A stretch of DNA of 64,000 bases from Bromus sterilis (Eukaryota; Streptophyta; Magnoliopsida; Poales; Poaceae): assembly GCA_950022295.1 (NCBI GenBank), contig OX465599.1, forward strand, positions 2,356,001 to 2,420,000, given 5' to 3'. The translations under genes and the position numbers were made by a program. Every line of letters begins with the position of its first letter. Within the stretch, counting starts at the first letter, position 1. Below are positions 51,000 through 63,300 of this stretch, in pieces. A model generated the notes under the pieces. It was given only the letters and a program-made list of their open reading frames with translations, was not told the origin of the DNA and did not search any database.

Positions 51000-53900
51000 T
51001 TGGGTCCCCAGAGTGATTTCCACCATTGACGAACCCCAGGGTGCATTTACATGCCGGTCATCAACACTCGCAGTTTTGGCCGATTCTGGCCTGTTTCATG
51101 GGCTATTAATAACCGTTACACGGGCTATTAATCACCGTTTTGGGTCCCCAGAGTGATTTCCACCATTGACGAACCCCAGGGTGCATTTACGTGCCGGTCA
51201 TCAACACTCGCAGTTTTGGCCGATTCTGGATTGTTTCATGGGCTATTAATCACCGTTTTGGGTCCCCGGAGTGATTTTCACAATTGACGAACCCCAGGGT
51301 GCATTTACGTGACGGTCATCAGTCCTTGCACTTTTGGCCGATTCTGGCCTGTTTCATGGGCTATTAATCACCGTTTTGGGTCCCCGGAGTGATTTCCACC
51401 ATTGACGAACCCCAGGGTGCATTTACGTACCGGTCAGCAACACTCGCAATTTTGGCCGATTCTGGCCTGTTTCATGGGTTATAAATCATAGTTACATGGG
51501 CTATTAATCACCGTTTTGGATCCCCGGAGTGATTTCCACCATTGACGAACCCAGGGTGCATTTACATGCCGGTCATCAATACTCGCAGTTTTGGCCGATT
51601 CTGGCCTGTTTCATGGGCTATTAATCACCGTTTTGGGTCCCCGGAGTGATTTTCACAATTGACGAACCCCAGGGTGCATTTACGTGCCGGTCATCAGTCC
51701 TCGCACTTTTGGCCGATTCTGGCCTGTTTCATGGGCTATTAATCACCGTTACATGGGCTATTAATCACCGTTTTGGGTCCCCGGAGTGATTTCCACCATT
51801 GACGAACCCCAGGGTGCATTTACGTGCCGGTCATCAACACTCGCAATTTTGGCCGATTCTGGCCTGTTTCATGGGTTATTAATCATAGTTATATGGGGTA
51901 TTAATCACCGTTTTGGATCCCCGGAGTGATTTCCACCATTGACGAACCCAGGGTGCATTTACATGCCGGTCATCAACACTCGCAGTTTTGGCCGATTCTG
52001 GCCTGTTTCATGGGCTATTAATAACCGTTACATGGGCTATTAATCACCGTTTTGGGTCCCCAGAGTGATTTCCACCATTGACGAACCCTAGGGTGCATTT
52101 ACGTGCCGGTCATCAACACTCGCAGTTTTGGCCGATTCTGGATTGTTTCATGGGCTATTAATCACCGTTTTGGGTCCCCGGAGTGATTTTCACAATTGAC
52201 GAACCCCAGGGTGCATTTACGTGACGGTCATCAGTCCTCGCACTTTTGGCCGATTCTGGCCTGTTTCATGGGCTATTAATAACCGTTACATGGGCTATTA
52301 ATCACCGTTTTGGGTCCCCAGAGTGATTTCCACCATTGACGAACCCCAGGGTGCATTTACATGCCGGTCATCAACACTCGCAGTTTTGGCCGATTCTGGC
52401 CTGTTTCATGGGCTATTAATAACCGTTACATGGGCTATTAATCACCGTTTTGGGTCCCCAGAGTGATTTCCACCATTGACGAACCCCAGGGTGCATTTAC
52501 GTGCCGGTCATCAACACTCGCAGTTTTGGCCGATTCTGGATTGTTTCATGGGCTATTAATCACCGTTTTGGGTCCCCGGAGTGATTTTCACAATTGACGA
52601 ACCCCAGGGTGCATTTACGTGACGGTCATCAGTCCTTGCACTTTTGGCCGATTCTGGCCTGTTTCATGGGCTATTAATCACCGTTTTGGGTCCCCGGAGT
52701 GATTTCCACCATTGACGAACCCCAGGGTGCATTTACGTACCGGTCAGCAACACTCGCAATTTTGGCCGATTCTGGCCTGTTTCATGGGTTATAAATCATA
52801 GTTACATGGGCTATTAATCACCGTTTTGGATCCCCGGAGTGATTTCCACCATTGACGAACCCAGGGTGCATTTACATGCCGGTCATCAATACTCGCAGTT
52901 TTGGCCGATTCTGGCCTGTTTCATGGGCTATTAATCACCGTTTTGGGTCCCCGGAGTGATTTTCACAATTGACGAACCCCAGGGTGCATTTACGTGCCGG
53001 TCATCAGTCCTCGCACTTTTGGCCGATTCTGGCCTGTTTCATGGGCTATTAATCACCGTTACATGGGCTATTAATCACCGTTTTGGGTCCCCGGAGTGAT
53101 TTCCACCATTGACGAACCCCAGGGTGCATTTACGTGCCGGTCATCAACACTCGCAATTTTGGCCGATTCTGGCCTGTTTCATGGGTTATTAATCATAGTT
53201 ATATGGGGTATTAATCACCGTTTTGGATCCCCGGAGTGATTTCCACCATTGACGAACCCAGGGTGCATTTACATGCCGGTCATCAACACTCGCAGTTTTG
53301 GCCGATTCTGGCCTGTTTCATGGGCTATTAATAACCGTTACATGGGCTATTAATCACCGTTTTGGGTCCCCAGAGTGATTTCCACCATTGACGAACCCTA
53401 GGGTGCATTTACGTGCCGGTCATCAACACTCGCAGTTTTGGCCGATTCTGGATTGTTTCATGGGCTATTAATCACCGTTTTGGGTCCCCGGAGTGATTTT
53501 CACAATTGACGAACCCCAGGGTGCATTTACGTGACGGTCATCAGTCCTCGCACTTTTGGCCGATTCTGGCCTGTTTCATGGGCTATTAATAACCGTTACA
53601 TGGGCTATTAATCACCGTTTTGGGTCCCCAGAGTGATTTCCACCATTGACGAACCCCAGGGTGCATTTACATGCCGGTCATCAACACTCGCAGTTTTGGC
53701 CGATTCTGGCCTGTTTCATGGGCTATTAATAACCGTTACATGGGCTATTAATCACCGTTTTGGGTCCCCAGAGTGATTTCCACCATTGACGAACCCCAGG
53801 GTGCATTTACGTGCCGGTCATCAACACTCGCAGTTTTGGCCGATTCTGGATTGTTTCATGGGCTATTAATCACCGTTTTGGGTCCCCGGAGTGATTTTCA

Positions 53901-56900
53901 CAATTGACGAACCCCAGGGTGCATTTACGTGACGGTCATCAGTCCTTGCACTTTTGGCCGATTCTGGCCTGTTTCATGGGCTATTAATCACCGTTTTGGG
54001 TCCCCGGAGTGATTTCCACCATTGACGAACCCCAGGGTGCATTTACGTACCGGTCAGCAACACTCGCAATTTTGGCCGATTCTGGCCTGTTTCATGGGTT
54101 ATAAATCATAGTTACATGGGCTATTAATCACCGTTTTGGATCCCCGGAGTGATTTCCACCATTGACGAACCCAGGGTGCATTTACATGCCGGTCATCAAT
54201 ACTCGCAGTTTTGGCCGATTCTGGCCTGTTTCATGGGCTATTAATCACCGTTTTGGGTCCCCGGAGTGATTTTCACAATTGACGAACCCCAGGGTGCATT
54301 TACGTGCCGGTCATCAGTCCTCGCACTTTTGGCCGATTCTGGCCTGTTTCATGGGCTATTAATCACCGTTACATGGGCTATTAATCACCGTTTTGGGTCC
54401 CCGGAGTGATTTCCACCATTGACGAACCCCAGGGTGCATTTACGTGCCGGTCATCAACACTCGCAATTTTGGCCGATTCTGGCCTGTTTCATGGGTTATT
54501 AATCATAGTTATATGGGGTATTAATCACCGTTTTGGATCCCCGGAGTGATTTCCACCATTGACGAACCCAGGGTGCATTTACATGCCGGTCATCAACACT
54601 CGCAGTTTTGGCCGATTCTGGCCTGTTTCATGGGCTATTAATAACCGTTACATGGGCTATTAATCACCGTTTTGGGTCCCCAGAGTGATTTCCACCATTG
54701 ACGAACCCTAGGGTGCATTTACGTGCCGGTCATCAACACTCGCAGTTTTGGCCGATTCTGGATTGTTTCATGGGCTATTAATCACCGTTTTGGGTCCCCG
54801 GAGTGATTTTCACAATTGACGAACCCCAGGGTGCATTTACGTGACGGTCATCAGTCCTCGCACTTTTGGCCGATTCTGGCCTGTTTCATGGGCTATTAAT
54901 AACCGTTACATGGGCTATTAATCACCGTTTTGGGTCCCCAGAGTGATTTCCACCATTGACGAACCCCAGGGTGCATTTACATGCCGGTCATCAACACTCG
55001 CAGTTTTGGCCGATTCTGGCCTGTTTCATGGGCTATTAATAACCGTTACATGGGCTATTAATCACCGTTTTGGGTCCCCAGAGTGATTTCCACCATTGAC
55101 GAACCCCAGGGTGCATTTACGTGCCGGTCATCAACACTCGCAGTTTTGGCCGATTCTGGATTGTTTCATGGGCTATTAATCACCGTTTTGGGTCCCCGGA
55201 GTGATTTTCACAATTGACGAACCCCAGGGTGCATTTACGTGACGGTCATCAGTCCTTGCACTTTTGGCCGATTCTGGCCTGTTTCATGGGCTATTAATCA
55301 CCGTTTTGGGTCCCCGGAGTGATTTCCACCATTGACGAACCCCAGGGTGCATTTACGTACCGGTCAGCAACACTCGCAATTTTGGCCGATTCTGGCCTGT
55401 TTCATGGGTTATAAATCATAGTTACATGGGCTATTAATCACCGTTTTGGATCCCCGGAGTGATTTCCACCATTGACGAACCCAGGGTGCATTTACATGCC
55501 GGTCATCAATACTCGCAGTTTTGGCCGATTCTGGCCTGTTTCATGGGCTATTAATCACCGTTTTGGGTCCCCGGAGTGATTTTCACAATTGACGAACCCC
55601 AGGGTGCATTTACGTGCCGGTCATCAGTCCTCGCACTTTTGGCCGATTCTGGCCTGTTTCATGGGCTATTAATCACCGTTACATGGGCTATTAATCACCG
55701 TTTTGGGTCCCCGGAGTGATTTCCACCATTGACGAACCCCAGGGTGCATTTACGTGCCGGTCATCAACACTCGCAATTTTGGCCGATTCTGGCCTGTTTC
55801 ATGGGTTATTAATCATAGTTATATGGGGTATTAATCACCGTTTTGGATCCCCGGAGTGATTTCCACCATTGACGAACCCAGGGTGCATTTACATGCCGGT
55901 CATCAACACTCGCAGTTTTGGCCGATTCTGGCCTGTTTCATGGGCTATTAATAACCGTTACATGGGCTATTAATCACCGTTTTGGGTCCCCAGAGTGATT
56001 TCCACCATTGACGAACCCTAGGGTGCATTTACGTGCCGGTCATCAACACTCGCAGTTTTGGCCGATTCTGGATTGTTTCATGGGCTATTAATCACCGTTT
56101 TGGGTCCCCGGAGTGATTTTCACAATTGACGAACCCCAGGGTGCATTTACGTGACGGTCATCAGTCCTCGCACTTTTGGCCGATTCTGGCCTGTTTCATG
56201 GGCTATTAATAACCGTTACATGGGCTATTAATCACCGTTTTGGGTCCCCAGAGTGATTTCCACCATTGACGAACCCCAGGGTGCATTTACATGCCGGTCA
56301 TCAACACTCGCAGTTTTGGCCGATTCTGGCCTGTTTCATGGGCTATTAATAACCGTTACATGGGCTATTAATCACCGTTTTGGGTCCCCAGAGTGATTTC
56401 CACCATTGACGAACCCCAGGGTGCATTTACGTGCCGGTCATCAACACTCGCAGTTTTGGCCGATTCTGGATTGTTTCATGGGCTATTAATCACCGTTTTG
56501 GGTCCCCGGAGTGATTTTCACAATTGACGAACCCCAGGGTGCATTTACGTGACGGTCATCAGTCCTTGCACTTTTGGCCGATTCTGGCCTGTTTCATGGG
56601 CTATTAATCACCGTTTTGGGTCCCCGGAGTGATTTCCACCATTGACGAACCCCAGGGTGCATTTACGTACCGGTCAGCAACACTCGCAATTTTGGCCGAT
56701 TCTGGCCTGTTTCATGGGTTATAAATCATAGTTACATGGGCTATTAATCACCGTTTTGGATCCCCGGAGTGATTTCCACCATTGACGAACCCAGGGTGCA
56801 TTTACATGCCGGTCATCAATACTCGCAGTTTTGGCCGATTCTGGCCTGTTTCATGGGCTATTAATCACCGTTTTGGGTCCCCGGAGTGATTTTCACAATT

Positions 56901-58859
56901 GACGAACCCCAGGGTGCATTTACGTGCCGGTCATCAGTCCTCGCACTTTTGGCCGATTCTGGCCTGTTTCATGGGCTATTAATCACCGTTACATGGGCTA
57001 TTAATCACCGTTTTGGGTCCCCGGAGTGATTTCCACCATTGACGAACCCCAGGGTGCATTTACGTGCCGGTCATCAACACTCGCAATTTTGGCCGATTCT
57101 GGCCTGTTTCATGGGTTATTAATCATAGTTATATGGGGTATTAATCACCGTTTTGGATCCCCGGAGTGATTTCCACCATTGACGAACCCAGGGTGCATTT
57201 ACATGCCGGTCATCAACACTCGCAGTTTTGGCCGATTCTGGCCTGTTTCATGGGCTATTAATAACCGTTACATGGGCTATTAATCACCGTTTTGGGTCCC
57301 CAGAGTGATTTCCACCATTGACGAACCCTAGGGTGCATTTACGTGCCGGTCATCAACACTCGCAGTTTTGGCCGATTCTGGATTGTTTCATGGGCTATTA
57401 ATCACCGTTTTGGGTCCCCGGAGTGATTTTCACAATTGACGAACCCCAGGGTGCATTTACGTGACGGTCATCAGTCCTCGCACTTTTGGCCGATTCTGGC
57501 CTGTTTCATGGGCTATTAATAACCGTTACATGGGCTATTAATCACCGTTTTGGGTCCCCAGAGTGATTTCCACCATTGACGAACCCCAGGGTGCATTTAC
57601 ATGCCGGTCATCAACACTCGCAGTTTTGGCCGATTCTGGCCTGTTTCATGGGCTATTAATAACCGTTACATGGGCTATTAATCACCGTTTTGGGTCCCCA
57701 GAGTGATTTCCACCATTGACGAACCCCAGGGTGCATTTACGTGCCGGTCATCAACACTCGCAGTTTTGGCCGATTCTGGATTGTTTCATGGGCTATTAAT
57801 CACCGTTTTGGGTCCCCGGAGTGATTTTCACAATTGACGAACCCCAGGGTGCATTTACGTGACGGTCATCAGTCCTCGCACTTTTGGCCGATTCTGGCCT
57901 GTTTCATGGGCTATTAATCACCGTTTTGGGTCCCCGGAGTGATTTCCACCATTGACGAACCCCAGGGTGCATTTACGTACCGGTCAGCAACACTCGCAAT
58001 TTTGGCCGATTCTGGCCTGTTTCATGGGTTATAAATCATAGTTACATGGGCTATTAATCACCGTTTTGGATCCCCGGAGTGATTTCCACCATTGACGAAC
58101 CCAGGGTGCATTTACATGCCGGTCATCAATACTCGCAGTTTTGGCCGATTCTGGCCTGTTTCATGGGCTATTAATCACCGTTTTGGGTCCCCGGAGTGAT
58201 TTTCACAATTGACGAACCCCAGGGTGCATTTACGTGCCGGTCATCAGTCCTCGCACTTTTGGCCGATTCTGGCCTGTTTCATGGGCTATTAATCACCGTT
58301 ACATGGGCTATTAATCACCGTTTTGGGTCCCCGGAGTGATTTCCACCATTGACGAACCCCAGGGTGCATTTACGTGCCGGTCATCAACACTCGCAATTTT
58401 GGCCGATTCTGGCCTGTTTCATGGGTTATTAATCATAGTTACATGGGGTATTAATCACCGTTTTGGATCCCCGGAGTGATTTCCACCATTGACGAACCCA
58501 GGGTGCATTTACATGCCGGTCATCAACACTCGCAGTTTTGGCCGATTCTGGCCTGTTTCATGGGCTATTAATAACCGTTACATGGGCTATTAATCACCGT
58601 TTTGGGTCCCCAGAGTGATTTCCACCATTGACGAACCCCAGGGTGCATTTACGTGCCGGTCATCAACACTCGCAGTTTTGGCCGATTCTGGATTGTTTCA
58701 TGGGCTATTAATCACCGTTTTGGGTCCCCGGAGTGATTTTCACAATTGACGAACCCCAGGGTGCATTTACGTGACGGTCATCAGTCCTCGCACTTTTGGC
58801 CGATTCTGGCCTGTTTCATGGGCTATTAATCACCGTTACATGGGCTATTAATCACCGTT
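51000..58859. repeat. 10-monomer HOR, 1310-bp unit, six exact tandem copies
   Basis: Copies begin at 51000, 52310, 53620, 54930, 56240 and 57550; the total is exactly 6 x 1310 bp. Lengths are 140, 118, 118, 140, 117, 140, 140, 139, 118, 140. Private variants found in this domain include cgtaccggtcagcaacac, ggttataaatcatag, gttatatggggt, agtccttgcac and aataaccgtt. Inner copies look identical by eye. Copy 1 has a private acacggg (near 51120). Copy 6 has reverted to common bases at several sites: tcctcgcac near 57870, acatggggt near 58440, gaaccccagg in the monomer starting 58612, aatcaccgtt near 58830. That is the pattern expected when homogenisation is strong inside an array and weak at its edge. 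Confidence 0.93.
51633..51772. repeat. Mosaic A/B monomer inside the 1310-bp unit
   Basis: The head is class B (gattttcacaattg), then the class A base ccgg appears (cgtgccgg), followed by class B atcagtcctcgcac and the 22-bp duplication. It is repeated with the 1310-bp period (52943, 54253 and so on). A short conversion-like tract or a single back-change at one base would both explain it. Confidence 0.7.
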
Positions 58860-60341
58860 TTGGGTCCCCGGAGTGATTTCCACCATTGACGAACCCCAGG
58901 GTGCATTTACGTGCCGGTCATCAACACTCACAGTTTTGGCCGATTCTGGGTTGTTTCATGGGCTATTAATCACCGTTTTGGGTCCCCGGAGTGATTTCCA
59001 CAATTGACGAACCCCAGGGTGCATTTACGTGACGGTCATCAGTCCTCGCACTTTTGGCCGATTCTGGCCTGTTTCATGGGCTATTAATCACCGTTTTGGG
59101 TCCCCGGAGTGATTTCCACCATTAACGAACCCCAGGGTGCATTTACGTGCCGGTCATCAAAACTCGCAATTTTGGCGGATTCTGGATTGTTTCATGGGCT
59201 ATTAATCACCGTTTTGGGTCCTCGGAGTGATTTTCACAATTGACGAACCCCAGGGTGCATTTACGTGACGGTCATCAGTCCTCGCACTTTTGGCCGATTC
59301 TGGCCTGTTTCATGGGCTATTAATCACCGTTACATGGGCTATTAATCACCGTTTTGGGTCCCCGGAGTGATTTCCACCATTGCCGAACCCCAGGTTGCAT
59401 TTACGTGCCGGTCATCAACACTCACAGTTTTGGCCGATTCTGGGTTGTTTCATGGGCTATTAATCACCGTTTTGGGTCCCCGGAGTGATTTCCACAATTG
59501 ACGAACCCCAGGGTGCATTTACGTGACGGTCATCAGTCCTCGCACTTTTGGCCGATTCTGGCCGGTTTCAGGGGCTATTAATCACCGTTACATGGGCTAT
59601 TAATCACCGTTTTGGGTCCCCGGAGTGATTTCCACCATTGACGAACCCCAGGGTGCATTTACGTGCCGGTCATCAACACTCGCAGTTTTGGCCGATTCTG
59701 GCCTGTTTCATGGGCTATTAATCACCGTTTTGGGTCCCCAGAGTGATTTCCTCCATTGACGAACCCCTGGGTGCATTTACGTGCCGGTCATCAACACTCG
59801 CAGTTTTGGCCGATTCTGGCCTGTTTCATGCGCTATTAATCACCGTTTTGGGTCCCCGGAGTGATTTCCACCATTGACGAACCCCAGGGTGCATTTACGT
59901 GCTGGTCATCAACACTCGCAGTTTTGGCAGATTCTGGGTTGTTTCATGGGCTATTAATCACCGTTTTGGGTCCCCGAAGTGATTTTCACAATTGACGAAC
60001 CCTAGGGTGCATTTACGTAACGGTCATCAGTCCTCGCACTTTTGGCTGATTCTGGCCTGTTTCATTGGCTATTAATCACCGTTACATGGGCTATTAATCA
60101 CCGTTTTGGGTCCCCGGAGTGATTTCCACCATTGACGAACCCCAGGGTGCATTTACGTGCCGGTCATCAACACTCGCAGTTTTGGCCGATTCTGGCCTGC
60201 TTCATGGGCTATTAATCACCGTTTTGGGTCCCCGGAGTGATTTCCACCATTGACGAACCCCAGGGTGCATGTACGTGCCGGTCATCAATACTCGCAGTTT
60301 TGGCCGATTCTGGCCTGTTTCATGGGCTATTAATCACCGTT
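58860..60341. repeat. Low-order monomer stretch right of the 1310-bp HOR
   Basis: Twelve monomers (starts 58860, 58978, 59096, 59214, 59354, 59472, 59612, 59730, 59848, 59966, 60106, 60224) for which I found no tandem multi-monomer period. Private changes are more frequent than inside the HOR arrays: ttggcggatt near 59175, cattgccg with ccaggttgc near 59390, gccggtttcagggg near 59570, tgcatgtacg near 60270 and gcctgcttc near 60200. One class B monomer (58978-59095) lacks the 22-bp duplication. This is what unhomogenised satellite looks like. Confidence 0.8.
59612..59729. repeat. Consensus-like 118-bp class A monomer (type example)
   Basis: This copy matches what I take as the class A consensus at every position. 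Landmarks by monomer position: ttgggtccccggagtgattt at 1-20, ccaccattgacgaacc at 21-36, gggtgcatttacgtgcc at 40-56, ggtcatcaacactcgcag at 57-74, ttttggccgattctggcc at 75-92, tgtttcatgggctattaatc at 93-112, accgtt at 113-118. GC is 62 of 118. It holds seven CpG dinucleotides at 10, 31, 51, 56, 70, 82 and 115. The only obvious internal symmetry is the pair of GGCC tetramers in tggccgattctggcc (could fold as a 4-bp stem) and the ATTAAT palindrome near the end; neither is strong enough to assign a function. Confidence 0.95.
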
Positions 60342-63300
60342 TTGGGTCCCCAGAGTGATTTCCACCATTGACGAACCCCAGGGTGCATTTACGTGCCGGT
60401 CATCAACACTCACAGTTTTGGCCGATTCTGGGTTGTTTCATGGGCTATTAATCACCGTTTTGGGTCCCCGGAGTGATTTCCACAATTGACGAACCCCAGG
60501 GTGCATTTACGTGACGGTCATCAGTCCTCGCACTTTTGGCCGATTCTGGCCTGTTTCATGGGCTATTAATCACCGTTACATGGGCTATTAATCACCGTTT
60601 TGGGTCCCCGGTGTGATTTCCACCATTGACGAACCCCAGGGTGCATTTACGTGCTGGTCATCAACACTCGCAGTTTTGGCCGATTCTGGCCTGTTTCATG
60701 GGCTATTAATCACCGTTTTGGGTCCCCAGAGTGATTTCCTCCATTGAAAAATCCCAGGGTGCATTTACGTGCCATTCATCAACACTCGCAATTTTGGCCG
60801 ATTCTGGCCTGTTTCATGGGCTATTAATCACCGTTACATGGGCTATTAATCACCGTTTTGGGTCCCCGGAGTGATTTCCACCATTGACGAACCCCAGGGT
60901 GCATTTACGTGCCGGTCATCAACACTCGCAGTTTTGGCCGATTCTGGATTGTTTCATGGGCTATTAATCACCGTTTTGGGTCCCCGGAGTGATTTTCACA
61001 ATTGACGAACCCCAGGGTGCATTTACGTGACGGTCATCAGTCCTCGCACTTTTGGCCGATTCTGGCCTGTTTCATGGGCTATTAATCACCGTTACATGGG
61101 CTATTAATCACCGTTTTGGGTCCCCGGAGTGATTTCCACCATTGACGAACCCCAGGGTGCATTTACGTGCCGGTCATCAACACTCACAGTTTTGGCCGAT
61201 TCTGGGTTGTTTCATGGGCTATTAATCACCGTTTTGGGTCCCCGGAGTGATTTCCACAATTGACGAACCCCAGGGTGCATTTACGTGACGGTCATCAGTC
61301 CTCGCACTTTTGGCCGATTCTGGCCTGTTTCATGGGCTATTAATCACCGTTACGTGGGCTATTAATCACCGTTTTGGGTCCCCGGAGTGATTTCCACCAT
61401 TGACGAACCCCAGGGTGCATTTACGTGCTGGTCATCAACACTCGCAGTTTTGGCCGATTCTGGCCTGTTTCATGGGCTATTAATCACCGTTTTGGGTCCC
61501 CAGAGTGATTTCCTCCATTGAAGAACCCCAGGGTGCATTTACGTCCCGTTCATCAACACTCGCAGTTTTGGCCGATTCTGGCCTGTTTTATGGGCTATTA
61601 ATCACCGTTTTGGGTCCCCGGAGTGATTTCCACCATTGACGAACCCCAGGGTGCATTTACGTGCTGGTCATCAACACTCGCAGTTTTGGCAGATTCTGGG
61701 TTGTTTCAAGGGCTATTAATCACCGTTTTGGGTCCCCGAAGTGATTTTCACAATTGACGAACCCTAGGGTGCATTTACGTAACGGTCATCAGTCCTCGCA
61801 CTTTTGGCCGATTCTGGCCTGTTTCATGGGTATTAATCACCGTTACATGGGCTATTAATCACCGTTTTGGGTCCCCGGAGTGTTTTCCACCATTGACGAA
61901 CCCCAGGGTGCATTTACGTGCCGGTCATCAACACTCGCAGTTTTGGCCGATTCTGGCCTGTTTCATGGGCTATTAATCACAGTTACATGGGCTATTAATC
62001 ACCGTTTTGGGTCCCCGGAGTGATTTCCACCATTGCCGAACCCAGGTTGCATTTACGTGCCGGTCATCAACACTCACAGTTTTGGCCGATTCTGGGTTGT
62101 TTAATGGGCTATTAATCACCGTTTTGGGTCCCCGAAGTGATTTTCACAATTGACGAACCCTAGGGTGCATTTACGTAACGGTCATCAGTCCTCGCACTTT
62201 TGGCTGATTCTGGCCTGTTTCATTGGCTATTAATCACCGTTACATGGGCTATTAATCACCGTTTTGGGTCCCCGGAGTGATTTCTACGATTGACGAACCC
62301 CAGGGTGCATTTACGTGCCGGTCATCAACACTCGCAGTTTTGGCCGATTCTGGCCTGTTTCATGGGCTATTAATCACAGTTACATGGGCTATTAATCACC
62401 GTTTTGGGTCCCCGGAGTGATTTCCACAATTGACGAACCCCAGGGTGCATTTACGTGACGGTCATCAGTCCTCGCACTTTTGGCCGATTCTGGCCTGTTT
62501 CATGGGCTATTAATCACCGTTACATGGGCTATTAATCACCGTTTTGGGTCCCCGGAGTGATTTCCACCATTGACGAACCCCAGGGTGCATTTACGTGCCG
62601 GTCATCAACACTCACAGTTTTGGCCGATTCTGGGTTGTTTCATGGGCTATTAATCACCGTTTTGGGTCCCCGGAGTGATTTCCACCATTGATGAACCCCA
62701 GGGTGCATTTATGTGCCGGTCATCAACACTCGCAATTTTGGCCGATTCTGGCCTGTTTCATGGGTTATAAATCATAGTTACATGGGCTATTAATCACCGT
62801 TTTGGATCCCCGGAGTGATTTCCACCATTGACGAACCCAGGGTGCATTTACATGCCGGTCATCAATACTCGCAGTTTTGGCCGATTCTGGCCTGTTTCAT
62901 GGGCTATTAATCACCGTTTTGGGTCCCCAGAGTGATTTCCACCATTGACGAACCCCAGGGTGCATTTACGTGCCGGTCATCAACACTCACAGTTTTGGCC
63001 GATTCTGGGTTGTTTCATGGGCTATTAATCACCGTTTTGGGTCCCCGGAGTGATTTCCACAATTGACGAACCCCAGGGTGCATTTACGTGACGGTCATCA
63101 GTCCTCGCACTTTTGGCCGATTCTGGCCTGTTTCATGGGCTATTAATCACCGTTACATGGGCTATTAATCACCGTTTTGGGTCCCCGGAGTGATTTCCAC
63201 CATTGACGAACCCCAGGGTGCATTTACGTGCTGGTCATCAACACTCGCAGTTTTGGCCGATTCTGGCCTGTTTCATGGGCTATTAATCACCGTTTTGGGT

